DNA from: Tetraselmis striata
Lineage: Eukaryota; Chlorophyta; Chlorodendrophyceae; Chlorodendrales; Chlorodendraceae
Assembly (NCBI GenBank): GCA_006384855.1
Contig: VCJN01001372.1
Location: forward strand, 62,001-126,000
Length of the DNA stretch: 64,000 nucleotides
Direction: 5' to 3'
The notes under the pieces are model-generated. The model searched no databases. It was not told where the DNA came from and worked only from the letters and a program-made list of their open reading frames with translations. Shown here piece by piece: positions 11,901 to 22,945 of the stretch (positions are counted from its first letter, which is position 1; each line of letters opens with the position of its first letter). The position numbers and the translations under genes are program-made.

Positions 11901-13913
11901 GCGGCGGCAGCCCGTGCCGCTGCTGTGGCTGCTGGCGCACGCGGCGGACGCGGGGGCGGCGCACCTGGAGCGCTGCCTGACCGCCACGGACAGCGCAGGT
12001 GCGCCGCAGCGCCCCTCCACATGCCCGCCAGTCTGCGCCATCATGCTGTCACGAGGCCGTCCCCCACCCCTCCCCGAGCTTGAGTCGATTGAGTCTGCAG
12101 CGACATAGCCAATGAAGTCACACGATGAACAGCAGTCACAGGTTCGTCGCAGCGTAGTCACACCGTTCAATGCCAGTATCGCCAGTGCCGCACACTAGAG
12201 GAGCCATCGCCATGTTCTCGTCAAACAAGGCGAGGTCATTGTACGTCGTTGCCGCCAATGATAGGCCGGCTCGTGCCACACACGATGTTGCCGAATCGTG
12301 GAGAAAATCAAACATTCCAGCACCGCCTCCCTGGGAAATGTCAAACATGGCTGCCTCCAAGAAAAGTTCTCACACCAGCGCCATCGCAACCACATGACAG
12401 GCACGCACTTGCCATCATCATGGCGTCGTTGATTCCTGAATGCCACCTTGGTAAGATGATTATAAGCAGAATGCCAATCTTGCCAGTGGTGGTGGCATTC
12501 TGGCCACTCCCATTCTCAGGCGGCTAAGAATGGTCGGTCTCCGCCCCACCTCTGTCGATGTGAGCAACAACGTCAGCTGCAGCTCCTATTACTCTGACGC
12601 CACCCCTCCGTGTACGCTGCACTCCACTCCCGCCCACGCAGGGCGGCGCGCCATTGACGCGGCAGTCGACGCGCAGTTTGACCTCGGGGTGCAGGCGCTG
12701 CTCCTCGGCCGGCGCCGCTGCGCCGCCGACAGCCTCGAGCTGCGCGCCGCGTTCCCGCGTACGCCCACCGGCTGGTTGGGGCGCGCTCTGCGCAGCAGCG
12801 CCCCGGAGCTCCGCCGCCGCGCCGAGGCCTACCTCGCTTCACACGTGCTGGCGGCGGATGGGGACATCGCGCGGCGTGTCGCGGCGGGCTGCCCGCTGGA
12901 GGAGGTGGCGCCGGCGCTCACGGACCACCGGCCGCTGCGCTACGCCGTGGAGGAGCACTTGGCGTCAGTGCGCGGGGACATGGTGAGCCGCAAACTGCGC
13001 CCCCTGAGGAGGCCTCATCACACCCTCACTCATACCGACGTAATCACGTGTTGGGTTCGGTATACACTATACTTGTTCTTGCCCCCGCCCCCCGGGAGAG
13101 ATTAAACTGAATTCATCTGGAAGTATTCGAGTTTTCCAGGTATGCTGGGAACATGCGGGCGCCGTTATTTCCATGGTCTCAGTATGTGTACCCGCAAGGA
13201 TGAAGGCGGGATACTAGGAGCCTGCAGGATATCAAATACACGGCATTAAGTTGTTTTGCTACAAAGCACAGACCCCATATACGTAGTTGTCATTCTGACG
13301 TCACTCCGGGTAAATAAACACATCAGAATACATCAGTAACATTGCACGGCCGTCGTAGAGACGCTGCAAGGGTTTCACTGGTGCCAGTCCTGTCCCGGGG
13401 GCGAAAACAAAAAACGATCTTGGACCCAGCGATGCCCAACGATTATTTACTTCTGTAGCTCCCGAACCCACTTCATTGTTGTGCGCCTCGGTGCAATGCC
13501 GTGATTTTGACAGCCCTCGGACAGCACTGTTGTGCACATGCGCTCCATGCGCGTTGCGACCCCGCACTGATGACAGCATGTGGGCGTGCTGTGCCGGGCA
13601 GGGCGCAGGCGCGTCCCCTTCGCCGCTGCGCTGCTTTGTGTACGACGTGGTGGTCGGGGCTGCCCGCACCGACATCCTCCGCTGGCTCCTTCTGCACGGC
13701 TGGGCGCAGCTGGCGCCCGCCATGGCATCGCCGCCACCCCTCATCACCCGCGACGCCGTCGTCGCCGCCGCCACAGCGCAACGCGCCGGCGGCTCAGCCT
13801 TTGAGGCTTTGTTTGATGAGGTGGAGGCGCTGCTGGGGGCGCTGGCGCGAGCAGAGGCGCAGCACCGCGCGTTTGCGGAGAGCGTGACCGCAGGCGAGTT
13901 GCGGCGCCGCTGA
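8239..13913 (+). CDS. Ankyrin-repeat RING-finger protein (probable E3 ubiquitin ligase)
   Basis: Model of eight exons: 8239-8397, about 8491-8814, 9266-9841, 10121-10309, 10539-10877, 11587-11998, 12642-12982, 13602-13913, about 883 residues. Phases agree at every junction. The least certain is the acceptor of exon 2: the stronger-looking CAG at 8523-8525 would be out of frame. Exons 2-4 and 6-8 encode ankyrin-like helical repeats (LLFVAARHANLPVLAYLLDE; GRTLLHIACERRQPVPLLWL). Exon 5 encodes a full C3HC4 RING: CGIC, then C-G-H-x2-C-x2-C, then CPIC, with an extra loop of about 30 residues before the last Cys pair. Such proteins usually pass ubiquitin from an E2 to a substrate bound by the ankyrins, in cytosol or at membranes. 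No membrane segment is seen. Exon 5 follows a 26-C run, and intron 5 carries a MITE copy and further G and C runs. The substrate is unknown. Confidence 0.8.
8906..8980 (+). repeat. (GT)n microsatellite in intron 2
   Basis: About 37 uninterrupted GT dinucleotides lie within the ankyrin/RING gene's second intron. It is a likely polymorphic locus with no sign of coding use. Confidence 0.95.
10473..10498 (+). repeat. 26-C homopolymer upstream of the RING exon
   Basis: An uninterrupted C run lies 40 bp before the AG at 10537-10538 and may serve as, or extend, the polypyrimidine tract of that intron. A similar run (about 11549-11567) sits just before the next acceptor at 11586. Confidence 0.9.
11214..11381 (-). 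mobile_element. MITE-like element, copy A
   Basis: On the minus strand it starts GGGTGCCGACGCACC, carries the family core (TTATAAGCCTCAA, a GGCTTGC block, then CTATAGTTTCGTCTGCATTT) and ends ATCGGCGCCGG, close to the inverted start. It is about 168 bp long and sits in intron 5 of the ankyrin/RING gene. Confidence 0.7.
13349..13420 (+). repeat. 70-bp A-tailed repeat, copy 2
   Basis: Nearly identical to 7223-7292 over its first 55 bases (GGCCGTCGTAGAGACGCTGC onwards), then GGGGGCGAAAACAAAAAACG. It lies in intron 7 of the ankyrin/RING gene in the same orientation as copy 1. Confidence 0.65.
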
Positions 13914-14085
13914 GTACAACCCCGCGCATTCCACACCGACATGTCTTTCCTCCCTCATCTCCTGTTGCCAACTTGCCATTGGCCAAGCGCATGGCATAGC
14001 GACCCATCAATTGACCCTGCAGAATCGGCTGGGATGCATACTAAGATATGCTTTAATTTGTTTATGATGTTTGTCTTTGTTATAC

Positions 14086-14262
14086 CGGCGCCGGCGCGCC
14101 TATAAGAACCATTATAATAAGCCTCAACGTGGCCTTGCGGGCAGCCAATAAGAACACTCGCTGTGGTTCCGCTATAGTTTCGTCTAATATTGACCTCTGG
14201 CAGGCAGGGCAGGCTCACTCACGATGACAGCAGTGCTCTTATTACTAGCGCGTAGGTGGCAA
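14086..14262 (+). mobile_element. MITE-like element, copy B
   Basis: It starts CGGCGCCGGCGCGCCTATAA, has TTATAATAAGCCTCAA, AATAAGAACACTC, CTATAGTTTCGTCT and GGCAGGCAGGGCAGGCTC. Its right end abuts a separate 0.47-kb repeat (14249-14725), so the exact right boundary is unclear. It is intergenic, 170 bp after the ankyrin/RING stop codon. Confidence 0.65.
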
Positions 14263-14725
14263 GTAATTTAAACGACGGTGCCTGCTGGTCGTGTTTGGCC
14301 ACCCTTCTAGCGTTTCTGCTCTATTCTACTCTATTCAGCTATTATTCTGTTCTCTTACTATTGTTGCTGACGTTTCACCGTACTAGATTGTTTTGGCGTG
14401 TTAGTGGATACGTAGTCATTAATGTCTAGTACACGTGTTATTTGCAATCTTTACAGGTACCAAACGCGCTCTGTACTTGTTACCATTACCCGTATCTGTA
14501 TGCGTACACGACTTCCACGTTTAGTCATACCACATACGGATTACCTAACTCGTAATTGTTGCCAGGATGATTATCGTTATCTTATTGTTGTGCACTGGTC
14601 CGCATTTCTGTATCGCGATCGAATTTCGAACAATGCACATATACTTTTCCTGAGCAAATGGGCAATACAAACTCAAACAATGTGCTTATTGCTTGCCGAA
14701 ATCAATTCGCAATATGACTACTCGT
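14249..14725 (+). repeat. 0.47-kb dispersed repeat, copy 1
   Basis: The block starting GTAGGTGGCAAGTAAT matches the reverse complement of 16300-16746 along its length, with moderate divergence. Shared anchors include GCCACCCTT, TATTCTGTTCTC, GTATGCGTACACG, CGTAATTGTTGC and GGGCAATACA.ACTCAA. It is AT-rich with no coding potential, and the family is unknown. Confidence 0.6.
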
Positions 14726-14764
14726 ATCAGTAAGATGGATTTCAGTTTTTTTCCAAAGTAATAC

Positions 14765-15295
14765 AAACCATCAATCCGAGAGGTCCTGGGTTTGATTCCT
14801 GGTCAATGTATGTCGGCAATACCGGCTCGGCGTGTCCTGGGTTTCCCCGGTTGATGCATCAGCCCTTTTCGGGGTCCGAATGAGGCAACAGTCTATGTGC
14901 TATGCCAGACCTACGACTGCAGTTGGCGCAAGAGGTCAAGTGCTGGGGCGGCTTCGGCCGATGTCCCCGGGCGAACTTTTTCAAATTACCTACACATTCT
15001 CTATTCTATTCTATTCTATTCTATTCTATTCTATTCTATTCTATTCTATTCTATTCTATTCTATTCTATTCTATTCTATTCTATTCTATTCTATTCTATT
15101 CTATTCTATTCTATTCTATTCTATTCTATTCTATTCTGTTCTGTACTGCTCAGTTCTATTCTCAGTTCTCAGTTCTATTCTCAGTTATATTCTATTCTAT
15201 TCTATTCTATTCTATTCTGTTCTGCTCTGTTCTGTTCTATTCTATTCTGTTCTATTATATTCTATTACTATTCTACTCTATTCTATTCTATTCTG
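14765..15295 (+). repeat. SINE-like unit with a long (TTCTA)n tail
   Basis: At about 14787 a GGTTTGATTCC box matches the tRNA-type pol III B box (GGTTCGANNCC) with one mismatch, inside a GGTCCTGGGTTTGATTCCTG stem-like context. From 14995 a perfect TTCTA pentamer array runs for about 140 bp and decays by 15295. A tRNA-derived SINE whose tail expanded would explain the pairing. No cloverleaf or clear A box was found, so the SINE part is tentative; the satellite is certain. Confidence 0.5.
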
Positions 15296-15620
15296 CCATT
15301 CCATTCCATTTCTGATTGCCGAACTTTCATCCTACTGTATGTGCCAGCACCCAAAACAGTAGAATCGAGGACGGCAATTTAAGAGTCGCTGCAGGCTGGT
15401 TCATTTGTCGCGTGGCAATGTGACGGAGAACAGCATCAACGAATAATAAGGATTGATCAATTGACATACGGAGTCAAACACCGGCGTGTCCATGCTTGCA
15501 ACTCCTGCGCCCGGATGTCCATTCCGTGCTCGGCTCCGGCTCTAGAGAGGCGGCGCGGCCGTACCCCTCCGCCAATCCCTTCCAGAATGAGAAGATCGGT
15601 GTTGGGCTGTCCCCCCACAG

Positions 15621-18600
15621 GCAACCTGGAAGCTGCGGAAGCCGCCTGCGACGCGGTGGCGGCCGTGGCGCGCAGCCTGCCGCAGGAGCATCGCGAGTGC
15701 AGCCTCGCGCGGTGCTACTACGGGCGTGCCGTCCTGGATGACCCCGCCACCCAGAGGATGCGCCCACTGCTGCGCCGCCGCCGAGTCCCCAACCACGGCG
15801 ACGACGGTCTCGCGGCAGCGCACGACGACCGGCGCCGCGGTAGCGCTCTCTGCGTCGCCGTGTCGCGCGGCGGCGCTGAGGGCGGCCGCATCGCGCGCTG
15901 GCTGCTGGAGGAGCGCAGCGACGAGTGGAAATGCGCGCACCTCTCGGCGCTCGCGACCGCCGCGCTGTGCGGCCAGCTGGAGCTGCTGCAGGTGCGGTGT
16001 GCGCGGCTGCCGGCGGGCCCAACTCCGCCGGCTACCTGCGGGGCGTGTAGCAATGAGATGTGCGGCTCTGATTCGCCTACCCATTATATGCTCATTGTCA
16101 TCCTCCTACCTGGTTATCGCCCAACCTCCGGCAAGCGTGCCGGTGATTAATCGCACGGCCCGCGCGCAGAACTGAAAAGTATATTAGGATGGCTTAGGAT
16201 TTATATATTTGGTAATCCGAAAACAATATATGAAAAATATATCAATGTACATATAGGAAAATTTATTGATAGATTGTTTAGATTATTTTGACAGAAAACT
16301 GGCAGATATACAGTTCAGTCGTACTGCGAATTGATCTCAAATAGCACTGGGATCATTCTTGAGTCTGTATTGCCCGTTTATTCACTAAAAGTAATCGTGC
16401 CTTGTTGCTTACTAGACAGCGAATACAGGAGTCCGGACCGATGCACAGCGATAAGACAATATACTCGCAACAATTACGCATTACGTAATCCTTACATATG
16501 GTATAATAACTAAACTTGTAACGGACGCGTACGCATACTGGTAAGGATTGCAATGCGCCGTGTAATCGAGCAGTGTACTATATGTGAAGGATTGCATAAT
16601 CCTCACCGTGTCTCAACAGTGTATCACGATAGAACTTCAGCAATAGTGATGCGAGAACAGAATAACAGCGGAATACAATCGAAACAAGGGTGGCAAAACA
16701 CGGCCAGGCACCGCCGTTTAAGATTAGTTGCCACCTACACGCCTTAAAGTATTATATAGTCATCAGAACACGGCGTGGTATCGCGTATACCAGGCCACAA
16801 AATCATACAGCAGGGTTATATTTACACACATGCCAGAGCTGCTGTACCCAGCTGGTGACAGCAAACACGCGGGGGCGGGATCAACATATGGATTCATCGA
16901 GCTGACAGTTCACATGTGTTTATCACGCGCCAGAGGGAAGCCTCTGCGCCATTGCTCGGATATCCGTGAAACCCCTCCACAAAGGGCCGCGATTACGATT
17001 GAGTCACCTCCCGGGTTCTCTTGGCGCTTTGTCGTTACCCTTTGCTACTGTCCGCGTGGCTCAATGCAGTTATTTTGCGTGGAACACAGATTAAGGCTCA
17101 GCCAGGGGCGGTGGTCTGCCAGCTGGTTCTCGGCCTGCCCATCACAATCGGCTTGACTGCCCCCCCACGCACGCGCCTTACCCTCGATAATCGCTCCGCG
17201 CCTCGCAGATCCTGTGGCCGCTGGTGTCCGCGCCCGGGGCGGCCGGAAGAGCCGGGAGTGCCTGGGCGGGAGCGAGCCGCATGCTGCCGGGGAGCGCCGC
17301 CGAGAACTGCTGCTGCGCGGCCTGCGGAGGCGCGCTCATCCGCGTGGCGCGGGACGTCATGCCCAGCTGGCTGGCGGAGGGGTGCGAGGGGAGGAGGGGG
17401 AGGGAGAGGAGGGGGAGGCTGACGGGCGCCTGGAAGTGGCGGCGCGCCCAGGTAGAGGCGCAGCCCGACCCTCGCAGTGCCCCCCCCCCCCCCCCCCCAC
17501 CGCTGCCGGCCGTGTGCGCGCACGCCCACAGCGCCGCCCTTGCTGCTGCGGAGCCCCTTGCCTCGACAGCCAGCCTTAATTGTTCTGATTGTCTCATTTT
17601 GTATACCCAGGCGTACTGTAGCAGGTCACTCGTATAGCAGGTCATTGATTTATAGGCGCCGACGCACATATCATAAGCCTCAAATTGGGCTTGCATGCAA
17701 CCCAAAAAAACACCCGCAATAGATTCGTCTGCATTTGGCAGGCAGGGCAGGCTCCTATCCGCAGCAGTGGCTTTATTGCCACGTCGGCACCTGCCGTTAT
17801 GATGGCGCTTCGTGTGTCTGTGTCGCTATAATGCTCTACTGTGAAGGCAGGATGCACCTCTCTAGATCATGCCCTCCTCGCGGCTGCCCCAGGAAGACAA
17901 CCCGCACGCTGTATAAGTCGTAATGCGTAGGGCTAGTAGTTAGCAGGCTACTTTCTTGCCCCACTGCTGTGTTATGATAGGTGTTGATGATAGAGTGCAT
18001 CGCCAGACCTTTCCCTTTGCCTTGAGTTATGCGCATAAAAGGAGTACAATATATGATATAATACAATTCATCGGAGTGTAATGTATATGCATTAATATAC
18101 AACTGAACATTTATACAATTATACACATAAAAGTGATGTACATGTACATATAAATATATATGCTCGAATGCTGTAATGGCGTGTCTTCCTCTCATTATGT
18201 GGCATTTACATATGGGTATATAATGGTATGTATACTATATGTGTATATGGGTAGATAATGGTATGTCACGGTATATATATATATGTATGTGTGTATATAC
18301 ATATATGTAATGGGATAAATGTATGGGAATTACCTCACTTGAATGCTGTAATAGCGTGTTTTCTTATATTATGTGGCATTATTTGAGTGACTGCCTTTTG
18401 CAGACTGATTTGGCTCCGCTCTACCAGCATGCACGCGTTTGTGTGTGTGTGTGGGGGGGGGGGGGGGGGGGGAGAGGGAGCCCAATGGCGCCAGTGCTCC
18501 GCGAGTGACGCGCGCGATGTGCCCCTCAGGTGCGCGCCGTGGCTGCCTGGTGGCCTTCCCCGTCAACCACCTGCTGCTCCGTGCCATTCTGGCGTGGAGT

Positions 18601-20613
18601 GCCGTCGCGGCGGGCGCCGGCGGGGCAGCTGCCGGCGCGGCCCAGTGGGCTGCGGTGGAGTGGATGGCCGCGCAGGCGGAGCCGTCCTGCCAGGCGGTGC
18701 TCAACCTGTTCCACTGGGAGGCGCACTTCCCCGCGGACGACGCAGCTGCGGGGGCCGGCGCGCTGTCGCGGGGGCACCGCGCGCTGCGGGTGCTGCAGCT
18801 GCTGGTCGTGCAGGGCGGCGCCCGCCTGGACGTGCTGTGTCCGCACGACCTGCAGTCCGGCCGGCTCAGCATCGCGCGCTTCATCCTGCGCGCGCGCCTG
18901 CATGAGTGCTACAGCCTCGTGCTCGCGGAGGGCGGCCCGGGGCTGATGGCCCTGCACGCACAGGTGAACGCCCGCAATGGTCAGCGCACCATTCTCTCTG
19001 GGCACTGTACCATCAGACACCCGGACAGCGGCGTCGCGCTGGGGGATGTGAGGGTCCTTTGCAGGGTCGGGCGTAAGTACTGCTAAGTTGCATTTTTCAA
19101 TTTCGTTCAGCCGACTTGATAATCAAGTGCAGCTAAGTGAAGTGAGCCTCGTATTTACGGGTCGCGTAATAGGTACACCAAGCCGAATAAGCGGACCTGC
19201 CTTTTAAGGCAACTGAAGGCACTGAGCTGCGTAAGTGAAGTACTGAAGTGTAACTGAATTTAAGTTAAGTGACTTAAGTCAACTGAAATACTTAAGCCAA
19301 CTTAACTTAAGTACGTCAATTAAGTTAAGTTCTGAATCCAGATGCAACGTAAGCAAACCTCATACAGATGTTATGACCGGGAAATTCGCAAAAGCTGACA
19401 TAAAGTCCACGTAAGTATGCCACTCAAGACAGCTTCAGCCCCCGCGTAAGTATCCAATGGACGGCTACTGCAGTTTAGTTGCTGTGAGCAGGAAACTCTA
19501 CAGAATTAAGTCAAGTCGACTCGCAATCGGCTTGCGCACGACCCCGGCCCTTGGCGATGGCTCTGCGTTGAAGTGCACTCTGCGGAACAGATGTATTTGA
19601 TGCGCCGCCTTTCTATCCAGGCCTTGTCGGTTATTCTGTTGCTATAGCAGGACTCTTACTAGTTCACACGGTCGCCTGATGCCACCCGATGCACGATTGC
19701 GACTGAATCCCCCCCCCCTTTCTACCACACACGTGTTATGTATACCGATCAATCACAATCGGTCCACGGACAAATGACGTTTTTGACCCCCCCCCTTTCC
19801 GGCAAAAAGGAAAAGTATTGAAACAGAGAGGTTATTCAGAATACATCACGAATACTTCACAAATATTCCGACGCAAAGGTGCGACGTGATTTATGATTTT
19901 TGGCCCCTCAAACCGTACGGTATATACGTCACACATACACCATATCAGGTCGCACCAAACTCACCGCCAGCCAACAGGATGTCGCAGCGCACGCAGCGGC
20001 GCACGCGACAGGGGTGGCTGGTGACGTCCGTGTAGCTTGGTGCTCAATCGAGTGCTGTCAATGTATATCAGAGTAGACAGCGGTGGTAGCACTGTTCGTA
20101 CACCGTGCCATAAAATGCCAGTGCACCGCCCTCCGGCTTTGGGCGCAGTGGCGATACTCCTTTCACCGCGGTGGCGGCTGCTCCATGTACCTCCTGCACA
20201 TGGACATTACGGACATTGCATGTGTAGGTAGCGGTGCCCACGCGGCGGAATGATGTGCGTGTGGTCGCCATCGCCAGGGGCTGTTGGCAACGCAGCAGGA
20301 CCCGGCCGGCGCGGCGCTGCTGGGCCGGCTGGCGGCCGAGCAGGAGGAGCGCCTCGCCGCCGTCGACGCCCTCCTGGCCGCCGGGCTGCCGCTGGGTGTC
20401 GATGCCGCCGCATTCAACGTGGGCGGCGTCCGCCTCGACCGCCTACGCGACCGCCGCGGCCGGCCTCTGCTCCGCGCGGCGGTGGAGGACAGCCGCCCGC
20501 GCCAAGTGCTGGACAGCCTCGCCGCCGGGCTGCGGCAGCTCAAGCTTTCGGGTGTGGGAGGAGGCAGAGCAGTAGAGGGGGCAAGCGGTGGAATGTCCAC
20601 GCTGCCCCTGTGA
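15621..20613 (+). CDS. Second ankyrin-like multi-exon gene (5' end unresolved)
   Basis: Four exons with good coding character: 15621-15991, 17209-17451, 18530-18963 and 20278-20613 (stop TGA). Junctions 1-2 and 3-4 agree in phase. Junction 2-3 does not, so a small exon or different site is missing. The first exon starts in phase 1, so at least one upstream exon with the ATG lies before it. The protein is Ala/Leu/Arg-rich and mostly helical, with units resembling worn ankyrin repeats (IARWLLEE, then LSALATAALCGQLELLQ; LRVLQLLVVQGGARLDVL; LAAVDALLAAGLPLG). Exon 2 has a CCCAACGG cysteine cluster but no complete zinc motif. The resemblance to the gene just upstream suggests the two are neighbours by duplication. 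Function is not known. Confidence 0.55.
16300..16746 (-). repeat. 0.47-kb dispersed repeat, copy 2 (inverted)
   Basis: Reverse-complement partner of 14249-14725. It lies in the intron after exon 15621-15991 of the second ankyrin-like gene. The two copies face each other about 1.6 kb apart. Confidence 0.6.
17655..17791 (+). mobile_element. MITE-like element, copy C
   Basis: It starts GGCGCCGACGCA and ends CCACGTCGGCACC, giving clear inverted ends. Between them are the family core CATAAGCCTCAA, GGGCTTGCATGCAACCC, ATTCGTCTGCATTTGG and CAGGCAGGGCAGGCTC. At 137 bp it is the shortest complete-looking copy. It lies in an intron of the second ankyrin-like gene. Confidence 0.75.
18064..18320 (+). repeat. 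AT-rich TATATA/GTATATGG intronic stretch
   Basis: A run of ATATAT and TATGTGTATATAC motifs with repeated TATGGGTATATAATGG-like units. It is simple-sequence DNA inside an intron and has no feature beyond that. Confidence 0.6.
18450..18471 (+). repeat. G homopolymer preceded by GT repeats
   Basis: A TGTGTGTGTGTG stretch followed by about 22 G, 60 bp before the acceptor of exon 18530-18963. Confidence 0.85.
19090..19340 (+). repeat. AAGT/ACTT-enriched segment
   Basis: About 250 bp inside an intron is packed with AAGT, ACTT, TTAAGT and CTTAAG words, including palindromic ACTTAAGT-like blocks and several GTAAGT words that look like splice donors. There is no simple period, so it is a scrambled short-motif repeat and not a clean satellite. 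Confidence 0.6.
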
Positions 20614-20839
20614 CGGCAGCGGCGACTCGTGCAGCCCGCCGCACCGGGTCCAAATGATGCTTATTAATTCTGGGTTATCGCGAGCAGAAAAGTGTAGTGC
20701 GCCATGTGCAGTAGTTCCAGCCTACAGCAAAAAATCGGCCGGCCGCAAAAGGAGACTTGTGCATGGGCTACGCCTCGCGTATCATTTAATGAGAATCATT
20801 TTGGAATCATTCTGAGCGATTCCCTGCAACGCTATGAAC

Positions 20840-21300
20840 ATCCGTGTGTCTTGTTAGGGCGCTTGACGAGGGCCGCAACACTGCAGTTGCGAGGGTATCA
20901 GCACACACCGTGCTGTGGCTCGCGCTTACATGGCCCCACAACGTCCGAGCCCCTCTGCTAACCTGTCCTCCCAACCATCCATGGCCAACCCGCCATGCCA
21001 CGTTCCATGCATGCGCCGTGGCATGTGATAGGCACCCACCCCAGTGTCTTGGGGGTACTTGAAACGCCTCTTCTGGCGCCATGATCACTGTGTGGCGCAG
21101 TTGTTAGGGCCATAGGGTGTGATAAAACCCTGCGATGATCGAGGCTGATCATACATGTGCATAAATATAGGGTTTCAGCTCATAAACCCTATTAATGTCT
21201 AGCTGCCTATCTATTCGTAAACTCAGATTTGGCGAAAAGGGGGCTCCGGAATTATGTGGAGGGCTGTACACATAGCGCAGCAGCATGACGACGACGATGA
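20840..21300 (+). repeat. 0.46-kb direct repeat, copy 1
   Basis: It matches 22460-22945 in the same order. Shared anchors are TGGCCCCA, a CCATGGCCA box, CATGCATGCGC, GGCACC.ACCCC, a GTGGCGCA-TTAGGG block, the stretch ATAAACCCTA/ATGAACCCTA, and TATGTGGAG. The copies are well diverged. Two direct repeats 1.6 kb apart could be old terminal repeats of one element or a local duplication. Confidence 0.55.
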
Positions 21301-21615
21301 ATGGTTTATATGATCAACATCCACTAATGTACAATACACATATAATACGATTGCACGTGCCCATGCGGTTACGATTTGGACTCGCAACAGCATTATAGGG
21401 GTACTTTATTTGTACCTTAGTTTACCTTCAATTTCTGGTACACAACATGTAATAGTGATAGCGCTAATCCTCATTGAATATATCTATCAACATTATATAT
21501 GTATACACCTTTCCACATAGGTATGGGGTTTGCGAATTCGGCCCACACGCCCATGCGCGGCTACACTAAGACCGCCGTGCGCGCGTGCATACATGTTACT
21601 CAGGGTCGTACGGCT

Positions 21616-21640
21616 GGGGGGGGGGGGGGGGGGGGGGGGG
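21616..21640 (+). repeat. 25-G homopolymer
   Basis: Uninterrupted G run in the intergenic region between the two 0.46-kb direct repeats. Confidence 0.9.
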
Positions 21641-22459
21641 ATGCCGCGATAGCGCGATACACCCGACGGATATTGCCTTGCGGTGGCCGTTGCTGTCAAC
21701 ACTTTCATTTAGGCAAAAGCAGGCTTTTGGCGCTAGCGCTTCAAAACCACAAATTGCGTCACTTATGTGCATAAAAAGGCATGGGGCACTGTCGCTGCCC
21801 CCGTGATCATACCACATCACCGCCCTTGGTATGATAACTATCCACCATACACGTAGGGCATTGAAATTGGGTCATTCACAACTTGGACCAAGCCCTTAGT
21901 GTCGATGACGATGATTCATGGGCAACATCATGGACAAAATGCGGCTCCTGTGATCGCGGCGCGCGCAGGCGGGAGAGGGTTCTCGCGGCCTCCTTGCCGT
22001 AGGCCAAAGCTTTTCTATAGAATTAGTGCATGGCCGCATGCGCATACTAGCGCGCCATGGTGAGCCCAGTGGGACGGCAATGGCTTGCACCGTAATGCGT
22101 CACTCGATGCCGGTGGAAATATGTTGTGAAAGGGAGGATACGTTGGAATCAGGCCGGCCATGGGTATCGCTCAGGGGGCGTATGTGCCAAGTATGAGTGG
22201 TCCGTGCACGAGTAGACACAACACACTGTCCCACCACCGTGTATATCAGGTTTTGAGATCAATTTGGCGTAAAGTTTAACGGCAATGTGTTGACCACACG
22301 CTGACACAGACGTCTGATTTCGGCCTATTATTTCTAAAAAAGAAATAGAAACGAGCCTAAGTGAGCTAAAACGACCGTGCTACCATTGTGAAAATTGTAG
22401 CCGTGCTCGCGTAAATTTTAGTGTTATTCATATCAAAATTTTCTGACGTTTCCTCGTGA

Positions 22460-22945
22460 CGCATTGAGCGATACCGCGAGGTTGAGAGCTGATGCTGCAC
22501 TACAAGACAGCACTGTAATGGTGATGGTATCACGCCACATTGTGCACGGGCGCACGCCACTGTGGCCCCAACCCAACCAAAAATACCCTAGCCTCTTTGC
22601 TGGCATGTTTTCTCCCCCACCCATGGCCATAGCATGGAATGGTCTATGCATGCGCGGCGGGACGTGCAGGGCACCAACCCCCGTTGTTGTGGGGGTGCTG
22701 GAAATGCTCAGTGTGGCGCAAGTGCCACTCGTGTAGGACACTTGTTAGGGCGAAAGGGCTTGCTTACACCCTATGGTGATGAAGGCTGGGCATAATTATG
22801 CAACAGTCCAGAATTTCAGGTCATGAACCCTAGGTTCAGCTGCCCTACTATTTCATTTGTAAGCTCGGATTCGCCGAGACAGAGACCTGGGACTTATGTG
22901 GAGAGGTATATATCACCCCATATATATCATCATCATCGTCGTATT
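22460..22945 (+). repeat. 0.46-kb direct repeat, copy 2
   Basis: Partner of 20840-21300. The order of shared anchors is the same. It ends in a TATATATCATCATCATCG run where copy 1 has GATGACGACGACGATGA-like sequence. There is no coding potential. Confidence 0.55.

Noticed and set aside
14780-14860. A tRNA gene at the GGTTTGATTCC box
   Set aside because: No cloverleaf, acceptor stem or convincing A box could be folded around it, so only a SINE-like remnant is suggested.
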